From Paenibacillus lactis (GTDB lineage Bacteria; Bacillota; Bacilli; Paenibacillales; Paenibacillaceae): a stretch of 64,000 bases of DNA. Of this stretch, positions 17,843-25,082 are shown in pieces. Made by a program: the position numbers and the translations under genes. The notes under the pieces were generated by a model that was not told where the DNA came from, did no database searches, and worked only from the letters and a program-made list of their open reading frames with translations. The stretch lies in assembly GCF_017873605.1 (NCBI RefSeq), contig NZ_JAGGKI010000002.1, forward strand, positions 248,001-312,000, written 5' to 3'. How positions within the stretch are numbered: position 1 is the first letter of the stretch; every line of letters begins with the position of its first letter.

Positions 17843-17962
17843 TGCCGTTGCTTTTTGACTGATGCTCGATTCCCGAAACAGCTGTTTTTCGGATCGCTAC
17901 CCGAACTTGGACATGATTCATCTTCTTAATTATAAATCTGCTTAATGATTGGGGTTGCAGCT

Positions 17963-19024
17963 ATGAATATATATCGTTATGAGGAGAACCCTCTGATCAC
18001 GCCGGCCGACGTAAAGCCGTACCACGAGGGCTTCGAGGTGATTGGCGCCTTCAATGCAGGCGTTGCCGAATACAACGGTGAAGTGCTGCTGCTGCTGCGC
18101 ATTGCGGAGCGTCCGGTGAGCAGCGACCCTCGCATCGTGAAGGCTCCCGTATACAACACCCGAACCCGGGAGCTCGACATTCTGGAATTCCGCACAGACG
18201 ATGAACGCTATGATTTCTCCGATCCCCGGGTCATCCGCAACGTCCATCAAAGCGCATCGTTCGAGTATTTGACCTCTCTGTCTTATATTCGGCTGGCGCG
18301 CAGCAAGGACGGCCACCGCTTTACGATCGAGGATCAGCCGCTCGTGTATCCGGCCCAATGCCTTGAGACGTTCGGCATCGAGGACCCGCGGGTAACCCAG
18401 ATCGAGGACACTTACTATATCTACTTCTCCGCCGTCTCCCCCGTCGGGATCGGGGAATCGATGGTGTCCACCAAGGACTTTGTCACCTTCACCCATCACG
18501 GCATGATTTTCGGGCCGGACAACAAGGACGTGCTGATCTTCCCGGAGAAAATCGGCGGCAAATACTATGCGCTTCATCGGCCGACCACCAAAAGCACCGG
18601 CAATCCGGAAATGTGGATTGCCGAATCCGACAATCTTGTGTATTGGGGCAACCACAAGCATCTTGCCGGACTCCGCGAAGGCATGTGGGACAGCGGCCGC
18701 ATCGGCGGCGGGGCCGTTCCCATCCGTACGGAGAAGGGCTGGCTGGAGCTCTACCACGGCGCTACCAAGGAGCACCGCTATTGCATGGGCGCCTTGCTGC
18801 TGGATCCGAACGATCCGTCGAAAGTGATTGCCCGCTCGAGCCGCCCGATCATGGAGCCTGAAGCAGACTATGAGAAGAACGGATTTTTCGGCGACGTTGT
18901 GTTCTCCTGCGGTGCCCTTGTCCATGGGGACGTCGTGAAGATGTATTACGGCGTTGCCGATACGTCCATGGCTTGCGCCGAGCTGAGCCTTAGCGAGATT
19001 TTGGACAGCCTTGCCTATGAGTAA
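17963..19024 (+). CDS. GH130 beta-mannoside phosphorylase or hydrolase
   Basis: A 353-residue five-bladed propeller enzyme of glycoside hydrolase family 130, which splits beta-mannosidic bonds, usually by phosphorolysis to mannose 1-phosphate. The catalytic acid is expected at Asp141 in GIEDPR. Other family segments are FNAGVAEYNGEVLLLLR, GGAVPIRTEKGWLELYHG and MGALLLDPNDP. There is no signal peptide, so it acts on imported sugar. The start is taken at ATG 17963; the ATG at 17945 has no ribosome site. Whether it is a phosphorylase or a hydrolase depends on phosphate-binding residues I cannot judge here. Confidence 0.85.
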   Translation: MNIYRYEENPLITPADVKPYHEGFEVIGAFNAGVAEYNGEVLLLLRIAERPVSSDPRIVKAPVYNTRTRELDILEFRTDDERYDFSDPRVIRNVHQSASFEYLTSLSYIRLARSKDGHRFTIEDQPLVYPAQCLETFGIEDPRVTQIEDTYYIYFSAVSPVGIGESMVSTKDFVTFTHHGMIFGPDNKDVLIFPEKIGGKYYALHRPTTKSTGNPEMWIAESDNLVYWGNHKHLAGLREGMWDSGRIGGGAVPIRTEKGWLELYHGATKEHRYCMGALLLDPNDPSKVIARSSRPIMEPEADYEKNGFFGDVVFSCGALVHGDVVKMYYGVADTSMACAELSLSEILDSLAYE

Positions 19025-19055
19025 TGCGCCGGCTCACCTATGAGTAACGCGCCGG
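19014..19055. repeat. Tandem duplication of the GH130 gene tail
   Basis: CCTATGAGTAATGCGCCGG (19014-19032) recurs at 19037-19055 with one mismatch. The first copy holds the last codons and stop of the GH130 gene. It looks like a recent 23-bp slippage duplication. Confidence 0.75.
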
Positions 19056-19072
19056 ATGACTGATGCACATGA

Positions 19073-19112
19073 AGCCGAGACCCGCTGAAGGTGGGGGCTC
19101 GGCTATTTTTTT
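19073..19112 (+). terminator. Terminator of the mannoside operon
   Basis: AGCCGAG (19073-19079) pairs with CTCGGCT (19098-19104), followed by A and seven T residues. Confidence 0.85.
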
Positions 19113-19285
19113 ACGGGATAAACCCTCTCCATAGAACCGGCAGATTCATCCTAAAAAATGACTATGGAAGCGCATTCGAATTGCGTTACAATAGAAGGCA
19201 AATGAATTCCATTTTGACGCTCCAGGTGCGCATGTGAACCCTTTCTATGAAATGCTCCCTGGAACCCTAAGGAGGAATCGACGGC

Positions 19286-19693
19286 ATGATTCAAGGCATT
19301 GCCCATTTGGCTTTCGATGTGGCCGACATGGAGAAATCCCTGCACTTCTACTGCGGCATTCTCGGATTCACCCGCGCGTTCGATATTCCGGACGATCAGG
19401 GCCGGCCATGGATTGAGTACATTAAGGTCAGGGACGGACAATTCATCGAATTGTTCTACGGCGGCCGGAACAAGCCGGAGCGCGTGCAGCAGCCGATCGG
19501 CTTCTCGCATCTCTGCCTGGAGGTGCGGGATATCCATGAAATCGCCGAGCATCTCCGCAAGCATGGCGTCCCTCTCGACGTGGAGCCTGTGCAGGGCAAG
19601 GATCACAACTGGCAGTGCTGGGCCAAGGATCCTGACGGGAACCGGATCGAATTCATGCAGCTGGATCCGAAATCGCCTCAGATGAACTGCTAA
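19286..19693 (+). CDS. VOC/glyoxalase-family protein
   Basis: A 135-residue vicinal-oxygen-chelate fold protein with two beta-alpha-beta-beta-beta modules. The repeats start at IAHLAFDVADMEKSLHFYCGILGF and FSHLCLEVRDIHEIAEHLRKHG. Likely metal ligands are His7, the Glu in FIELFY, the His in FSHL and the Glu in RIEFMQL, the pattern of lactoylglutathione lyase-like enzymes. The substrate is not evident. The start at 19286 follows TAAGGAGGAA. It is probably monocistronic. Confidence 0.8.
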   Translation: MIQGIAHLAFDVADMEKSLHFYCGILGFTRAFDIPDDQGRPWIEYIKVRDGQFIELFYGGRNKPERVQQPIGFSHLCLEVRDIHEIAEHLRKHGVPLDVEPVQGKDHNWQCWAKDPDGNRIEFMQLDPKSPQMNC

Positions 19694-19788
19694 TGAATTT
19701 TTTTACAAAAGAGAACTCATTCCATGAGCCGGCATAGTGACGTACCGTCCTAGCAGTTGGCATAAACATCCGGAATCATCGACTCAAT

Positions 19789-19837
19789 TAGAGCTCTTCC
19801 GCGGGAGTACGTTCCCTGCTGAACAGCTCTTTTTTTC
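19789..19837 (+). terminator. Probable intrinsic terminator
   Basis: AGAGCT (19790-19795) pairs with AGCTCT (19825-19830), with GGGA/TCCC inside, and seven T residues follow. Confidence 0.6.
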
Positions 19838-19875
19838 TCCGCATAAATCCGGCTGTTCCCCTCCCTCCTAACCTC

Positions 19876-19936
19876 TTGCCAACTTCTGTTAATCCGGCTA
19901 CAATAGAACCACCGTATTATTCAAATTTGAATAATA
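19876..19936 (+). promoter_or_regulatory. Drug exporter promoter with palindromic PadR-type operator
   Basis: TTGCCA (19876-19881), 17 bases and TACAAT (19899-19904) make a strong promoter. Eleven bases later, 19915-19936 is a perfect 22-bp palindrome with half-site TATTATTCAAA. Its place just after the -10 suggests repression by the PadR protein encoded downstream. Confidence 0.75.
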
Positions 19937-19974
19937 TGAATCAATTTGCATATAAAAAAAGGAGCATACATATC

Positions 19975-21480
19975 ATGAATGCACAGCAAAGCAACATCAA
20001 ACTCGTTGTGGCCGGGCTGCTGCTCGGGATCTTCATGTCCGCAATCGATAATACGATTGTCGCCACGGCGTTATCCACCATCATTCGCGATCTGCAAGGA
20101 TTCGATCAAGTGGTGTGGGTAACCTCGGTGTATATGGTTGCCGTCATGGCCGGTACGCCGATCTTCGGCAAGCTGTCCGACATGTATGGACGCAAGCGGT
20201 TCTTCATTTTCGGGCTTGTCGTCTTCCTTATCGGATCCGCCTTATGCGGAATGGCCGGAAGCATGACCCAGCTCATTATTTACCGGGCCATTCAGGGCAT
20301 CGGGGGCGGCGCCCTCATGCCGATCGCCTTTACGATCGTGTTCGACCTGTTCCCGCCGGAGAAACGGGGGAAAATGACGGGTCTGCTCGGCGCCGTCTTC
20401 GGGACCTCGAGCATCATGGGGCCGCTTCTTGGCGCCTTCATCACCGACAGCATCGGCTGGGAATGGATTTTCTATGTCAACGTTCCGATCGGGATCGTAT
20501 CCTTCATCTTCATTATGACGGCATACAAGGAATCCCCTGGGCACACCAAGCAGAAGATCGACTGGACGGGAGCGGCTACGCTCGTCGGCGCCATCATCTG
20601 CCTTATGTTCGGCCTCGAGCTCGGCGGCCAGACCTATCCTTGGGGCTCCCCGCAAATTCTGGGACTGTTCGCAGGCTTCCTCGTCCTATTCATCGTGTTT
20701 CTGTTTGCGGAGACCCGAGCAGCCGAGCCGATTATCTCGTTCAAGATGTTCCGCAAGCGTCTGTTCGCTTCAAGCAATCTCGTCGCCCTGTTCTATGGCG
20801 CAACCTTCATCGTGGCGACCATCTACATTCCGATCTTTGTCAGCGGCGTATACGGCGGCAGCGCCACCAATTCCGGGCTGATCCTGATGCCGATGATGCT
20901 TGGCAGCGTAGTCGGGAGCCAGCTGGGCGGCATGCTGACGACCCGTGCCGCATTCCGGAACATTATGATTCTGTCCGCGGTATGCTTTATCGCCGGGATC
21001 TTCTGCCTCAGCACCATCGGCCCGGATACCCCGCGTTATTTGCTGACGGTTTATATGGTATTGACGGGCTTTGGCGTCGGATTCTCCTTCTCCGTGCTCA
21101 GTATGGCCTCCATCCATAACTTTGACGCACGGCAGCGGGGCGCCGCCACGTCTACGAACTCCTTCCTCCGCTCCTTCGGAATGACGGTAGGGATTACGAT
21201 ATTCGGCATCATTCAGCGTAACGGCCTGAATAATCGTCTTGCCGATCTGGGCGGAAACGCCCCTGCCGGCGCCGACCTGAGCGCCGATGCCATTCTGTCG
21301 CCTGAGGTAATGAACCAGATGCCTCCTCAGGTGCGGGAGCAGATCATCGGCTCGCTGGCGGATTCCGTTGCAAGGACCTTTATGTGGGCCTTGGTGCCGG
21401 CCGTCCTCGCTCTTGTCTTCGTGCTCATGATGGGCAAAGAGCGGGTCATCGTACCTGGCAAGAAGGCCAAGAATGCGTAA
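19975..21480 (+). CDS. MFS multidrug exporter, EmrB/QacA (DHA2) type
   Basis: A 501-residue proton-driven exporter with about 14 predicted helices. Motif A is GKLSDMYGRKRFF, and the helix-5 region is GAVFGTSSIMGPLLGAFITD. The helix 1 motif SAIDNTIVATALSTI (residues about 20-34) is typical of DHA2 pumps. ATG 19975 is preferred because AAAGGAG precedes it; the longer reading frame begins inside the promoter. A PadR regulator gene follows after 14 bases, so the pair forms a self-regulated drug-response operon. The substrate is unknown. Confidence 0.92.
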   Translation: MNAQQSNIKLVVAGLLLGIFMSAIDNTIVATALSTIIRDLQGFDQVVWVTSVYMVAVMAGTPIFGKLSDMYGRKRFFIFGLVVFLIGSALCGMAGSMTQLIIYRAIQGIGGGALMPIAFTIVFDLFPPEKRGKMTGLLGAVFGTSSIMGPLLGAFITDSIGWEWIFYVNVPIGIVSFIFIMTAYKESPGHTKQKIDWTGAATLVGAIICLMFGLELGGQTYPWGSPQILGLFAGFLVLFIVFLFAETRAAEPIISFKMFRKRLFASSNLVALFYGATFIVATIYIPIFVSGVYGGSATNSGLILMPMMLGSVVGSQLGGMLTTRAAFRNIMILSAVCFIAGIFCLSTIGPDTPRYLLTVYMVLTGFGVGFSFSVLSMASIHNFDARQRGAATSTNSFLRSFGMTVGITIFGIIQRNGLNNRLADLGGNAPAGADLSADAILSPEVMNQMPPQVREQIIGSLADSVARTFMWALVPAVLALVFVLMMGKERVIVPGKKAKNA

Positions 21481-21494
21481 GAGGGCATAAGCCT

Positions 21495-22070
21495 ATGTCG
21501 ATGAAGCTGGCCATTCTCGGACTGCTGCTGGAGGGCAACTACCACCCTTACGAAATCCACAGCATCATGAAGGACCGCGGCATGGACCAATACACCAAGC
21601 TCCAATTGGGCTCCCTATACTATGCCGTGGACCGGCTGGCCGAGGAGGGCTATATCGAAGCGGTAGAAACGATTCAGAGCGACAACCGGCCGGACAAAAC
21701 CATTTACCGGATCACGAATGCCGGCCGCAAGCATTTTGAGCAGCTGCTGCTGAAGAAGTTCAGGGATATAGAGCCGGTGCATCACCCGCTCTATATCGCG
21801 CTCCCCTTCTCCCGACATGCGGATCCCGAAACCCTCGGCCCGATCCTTCAGGCCCGGATTCGGGATGCCGAGCATCGGGTCAATCAGGCGTATCAGTTGT
21901 ATGTGGAGCACCGCGGCTTCGTTCCCCGAAGCACCCAGCATCTGATGGTCGGAATGTATGAGCACGCGAAGACTGATCTCAACTGGCTGAAACGGCTATA
22001 TGCGGATGTGATCGATGGACGGCTCGGCATAAAGGGAGAGCCGCTGCCGCTTGATGAGGATGAACGATGA
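21495..22070 (+). CDS. PadR-family transcriptional regulator
   Basis: A 191-residue regulator with an N-terminal winged helix (MKLAILGLLLEGNYHPYEIHSIMKDRG and LGSLYYAVDRLAEEGYIEA) and a C-terminal helical dimerisation domain. It probably represses the exporter operon by binding the palindrome at 19915-19936 and releases it when a drug binds. The start at 21495 follows a GAGGG site 14 bases after the exporter stop. Confidence 0.88.
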   Translation: MSMKLAILGLLLEGNYHPYEIHSIMKDRGMDQYTKLQLGSLYYAVDRLAEEGYIEAVETIQSDNRPDKTIYRITNAGRKHFEQLLLKKFRDIEPVHHPLYIALPFSRHADPETLGPILQARIRDAEHRVNQAYQLYVEHRGFVPRSTQHLMVGMYEHAKTDLNWLKRLYADVIDGRLGIKGEPLPLDEDER

Positions 22071-22099
22071 TCGGACATTGAACGGATGTTAAAAATGAC

Positions 22100-22140
22100 A
22101 AAGAGCGAGACGCCCCTGCCGGGCGGTCTCGCTCTTTTTT
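22100..22140 (+). terminator. Intrinsic terminator
   Basis: AAAGAGCGAGAC (22100-22111) pairs with GTCTCGCTCTTT (22126-22137), with GCCC/GGGC inside and six T residues. It ends the exporter/PadR operon. Confidence 0.9.
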
Positions 22141-22154
22141 GTTTATTTTCAAAT

Positions 22155-22985
22155 TTAGAACAGGAACTCGTCCGGATTGGAGCCAAAGCGCTTGTTCTCG
22201 TTCAAGCCGTCGATAGCTGCCATATCCTCGGAAGACAGCTCGAAATCGAAGATGTTGGCATTTTCGCGGATACGATGCTCTTTGATTGACTTCGGTATGA
22301 CGATCACGCCGTTCTGAATATCCCAGCGCAGAATGACCTGCGCCGTCGTCTTGCCGTATTTCTCGGCGATCTGCGCCAGCACCGGATGATCCAGATTGCC
22401 CTGCATCAGCGGGCTCCAGGCTTCGAGCACGATGTTGTTCTCACGCGCATAGGCAAGCAGCTCCTTCTGGGAGAGCAGCGGATGCAGCTCGACCTGGTTC
22501 ACGACCGGAACGACGCCCGTTTCCTCGATAATATGCTTCAGATGGCGGATTTGGAAGTTACTCACACCGATCGAGCGGACAAGCCCCTCTTTTTGCAGGT
22601 GAATAAGTGCCTTCCATGTCTCCAGATACTTATCTCTACCCGGCCAGTGAACCAGGTACAAATCCACGACTTCCAGACCCAGTTTCTTGCGGCTCGTTTC
22701 GAAAGCCTGCAGCGTCTTCTCGTAGCCCTGATCGTCGTTCCACACCTTGGTTGTAATGAACAGCTCGTCCCGAGAAACTCCGGATTCGCGAATGGCTTGT
22801 CCTACACCCTCTTCATTGCCGTAGATCGCAGCTGTATCGATCATGCGGTATCCGGCGGCAATGGCGGATTTTACGGACTGAATAACCTCTTCGCCTTCTT
22901 TGGTCTTCCATACGCCGAGGCCCAGCCAAGGCATCTTGACGCCGTCATTCAAAGTAGGTCCATCGGTAAAAACTTGATTGGCCAT
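22155..22985 (-). CDS. Aldo/keto reductase, YvgN type
   Basis: A 276-residue NADPH-dependent reductase of aldehydes such as methylglyoxal, in a cytoplasmic (beta/alpha)8 barrel. The catalytic tetrad is Asp50, Tyr55, Lys80 and His113. GVSNF (about 139-143) and IPKSIKEHRIREN are the family cofactor-site signatures. AGGAGGG lies upstream of the ATG. It is convergent with the PadR operon and appears monocistronic. Confidence 0.92.
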   Translation of the reverse strand: MANQVFTDGPTLNDGVKMPWLGLGVWKTKEGEEVIQSVKSAIAAGYRMIDTAAIYGNEEGVGQAIRESGVSRDELFITTKVWNDDQGYEKTLQAFETSRKKLGLEVVDLYLVHWPGRDKYLETWKALIHLQKEGLVRSIGVSNFQIRHLKHIIEETGVVPVVNQVELHPLLSQKELLAYARENNIVLEAWSPLMQGNLDHPVLAQIAEKYGKTTAQVILRWDIQNGVIVIPKSIKEHRIRENANIFDFELSSEDMAAIDGLNENKRFGSNPDEFLF

Positions 22986-23178
22986 TCTGAAATCCCTCCT
23001 GATTATGTAATGTCATGCGGTTAGCGGCCGCTTCCTCCAGTATATCAAATTCCAAGTATCCCGCTCAACGTTAGTCGTTAACCGCCTCGGCCTAAGTGAT
23101 TTCTAAACTTGCTTTAAACGGGATTTAAACTTGGACATGTACAATAGAGACAGCTAAGAACACAGGGAGGAATGCCGG

Positions 23179-23370
23179 ATGGAAAAAATAACGCTGGTCA
23201 TCGCGCTTGCTGCCCTTGCGGTTGCCGCGATCCTTTTTATAGGCAACATCTGGAACAACGGAATTGCATCCGCCTTTTCCATGAATGCCCGCGCCAAAAA
23301 ATACGCCGTAGCGTCATTATGCATCTACGCCGTTTCCATCAGCTGCTTCGTGCTTCTCAGGAATATCTGA
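23179..23370 (+). CDS. Small two-helix membrane protein
   Basis: A 63-residue protein with two hydrophobic helices (residues 4-24 and 42-60) joined by a basic loop (MNARAKKYAV). GGGAGGA precedes the ATG by eight bases. TACAAT at 23140-23145 could be the -10. No family is recognised. Confidence 0.6.
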   Translation: MEKITLVIALAALAVAAILFIGNIWNNGIASAFSMNARAKKYAVASLCIYAVSISCFVLLRNI

Positions 23371-23483
23371 CTTGGATAGGTCCTGGAGCTGAACGCGAAA
23401 AGGGCTGATCTCAAGGCAAATAGAAAATATGCCCCAAAGACCAGCCCCCGCTTTTGGATGAACACGCTGCCCAAACCCGTCAG

Positions 23484-23855
23484 TCAATATTTACGCATGA
23501 AGATGCCGAATGTCAGCAGGCCGCAAGCAACCATGAACAGATACGGACCTGCTGCAGCGCCCCGGATCGTTTCCCCTAAGAATTCGATCGTCCTGGACGA
23601 CACGTACATGATGGTGAACAGCACGGCCAGCAGCGCGAAGCTGTATGCGATAATCTTGTTCATCCGCTTTTCTCGTACTACCTTCACGAACGGATAAATA
23701 TAGCACACGATAAAAAACACCCCGCCCTGAAGAAACCCGTTCTCCGCGTCGATACCGATATCCAGCCAGTTGAAAAAGAAAGAGGCCAGCGCGAGGCAGG
23801 TGGCGATAAAAATGATTTTGCCGCCCAAATCCCATTCCATAAACCGAAGCTTCAT
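23484..23855 (-). CDS. Four-helix membrane protein of unknown function
   Basis: A 123-residue protein with four predicted membrane helices (about 12-32, 43-58, 67-85 and 100-118) and little soluble sequence. AGGGGAGTG precedes a choice of two nearby ATG codons; the one at 23855 (MKLRFMEWDLGGKI) opens the hydrophobic frame, while 23859 opens an arginine-rich shadow. It faces the small membrane gene at 23179 across a 110-base gap. Function unknown. Confidence 0.55.
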   Translation of the reverse strand: MKLRFMEWDLGGKIIFIATCLALASFFFNWLDIGIDAENGFLQGGVFFIVCYIYPFVKVVREKRMNKIIAYSFALLAVLFTIMYVSSRTIEFLGETIRGAAAGPYLFMVACGLLTFGIFMRKY

Positions 23856-23966
23856 TCATTACACTCCCCTAGCCCGCGTCCATCGCCGCAAAAGGGCGGA
23901 TGAACCGTGGACTTCAACAAAGTCAGGGATAATTATACCGGATTTTGACCGGGGACGGTAGAGAAA

Positions 23967-24551
23967 CTACACGTCCTTAGAGCTGTTCAGCCAAACGGTC
24001 TTGTCGGCTGCCGGCTGCCGCTTGCCTTGCTTCGGCTCCATATCCGGATATCCGATGTACAGGAAGCCGAGCATTTTCCCATTCGGGCTCAAGCCGAATG
24101 CTTCATTCATCAGGGCGTGGAAGCACGGCTCTCCCGTTCTCCATACAGCACCCAGACCAAGACCATGAATCTCAAGGAGCATGTTCTGAATGGCGGCGAA
24201 TACCGCGCCGTACTCCTCAACCTCAATCACTTTAGGATCCGTTGAGGGCTCGACAGCAACCCCGATCACGACCGGGGCACGGTATGCCTTCGTGCGTCCC
24301 GACTCACGGGCGGCGGCGATCCCTTCTTCGCTGGTGTCGCCTGCACCTGCAGCTTGAATGTCGCCAAGAGCGTTACCGAGTATATCCCGGCCCTCGCCCT
24401 GCATCACAAAAAATCGCCAAGGCTCCGTCATTTTATGGTTCGGCGCCCAGGTGCCCGCCTCAATAATTCGTTCCAGCAGCTCCTGCGGCACGGCGTCAGG
24501 CTTTACTTTGCCGATACTGCGGCGCGTGCGGATCGCTTCACTTACGTTCAT
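23967..24551 (-). CDS. Nitroreductase-family protein, YdjA-like
   Basis: A 194-residue flavin reductase fold protein. Family marks are AIRTRRSIGKVKPD at the N-terminus, AGTWAPNHKMTEPWRF (second FMN contact) and GLGAVWRTGE near the C-terminus. The Pro-Asn-His-Lys pattern is typical of the compact YdjA/TdsD-like subgroup. ATG 24551 is used because AGGAGG lies nine bases upstream; the ATG at 24572 overlaps that ribosome site. A 16-bp palindrome sits about 40 bases upstream. The substrate is unknown. Confidence 0.82.
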   Translation of the reverse strand: MNVSEAIRTRRSIGKVKPDAVPQELLERIIEAGTWAPNHKMTEPWRFFVMQGEGRDILGNALGDIQAAGAGDTSEEGIAAARESGRTKAYRAPVVIGVAVEPSTDPKVIEVEEYGAVFAAIQNMLLEIHGLGLGAVWRTGEPCFHALMNEAFGLSPNGKMLGFLYIGYPDMEPKQGKRQPAADKTVWLNSSKDV

Positions 24552-24592
24552 ATCCTGTATCCTCCTAAGCATATTATCGATATTAGGCCTTC

Positions 24593-24608
24593 CTATGCGG
24601 CCGCATAG
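24593..24608. promoter_or_regulatory. 16-bp palindrome upstream of nitroreductase
   Basis: CTATGCGGCCGCATAG is a perfect inverted repeat, 42-57 bases before the start codon at 24551. It could be an operator or a leader hairpin; no regulator is adjacent. Confidence 0.4.
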
Positions 24609-24619
24609 TAAGCAGATTC

Positions 24620-25070
24620 ATTTCTCTTCAGAATCGGCTTACGCCGACTCCTAGTTCAGATTTTGCAAAATTCGATTTCAGCCGCTTCCGGGTACATTAT
24701 ATAGATGAACTAAACCATTTCGTTCTATATATTGCTAATTGAAAGTCGCTCTTTGGATTTTTGCAATATCCTCAATTGAGAGTCTATCTCAATTATACCA
24801 AAAAGAGAAGAGGCTCACGAATTGCCTGGGACGCTCCCGAGACGCATCCGGGTCAGGGCCGGAATGCGCAGGTAAAACGAGGATAAATTGACCGTCTGAT
24901 AATTAATAGAGTGAATTCAACCTTAGCAGGAGGCAGCTCCCCCTTCATTTCTGTCATATATTCCTGATATCTTCGGTTTTGCATGAAAATTACCAGGTTA
25001 ATTCTCTCGATTTTCATCTAGTAATTCATGCCATTATCTGGGATAATGAGCATTAATATATACTAGAATT
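24620..25070. other. Non-coding gap of about 450 bases
   Basis: No convincing gene is visible. It holds repeated CTCAATT elements near 24773-24795 and an inverted repeat, ATGAAAAT (24983-24990) with ATTTTCAT (25010-25017), ahead of the peptidase gene. AT content is higher than in the flanking genes, consistent with promoters in both directions. Confidence 0.5.
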
Positions 25071-25082
25071 GGAGGATGATTT

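Noticed and set aside
23491-23859. Alternative 122-codon frame of the four-helix membrane gene
   Set aside because: The product is rich in Arg and Gly without hydrophobic helices, while the overlapping frame from 23855 gives a clean membrane protein.
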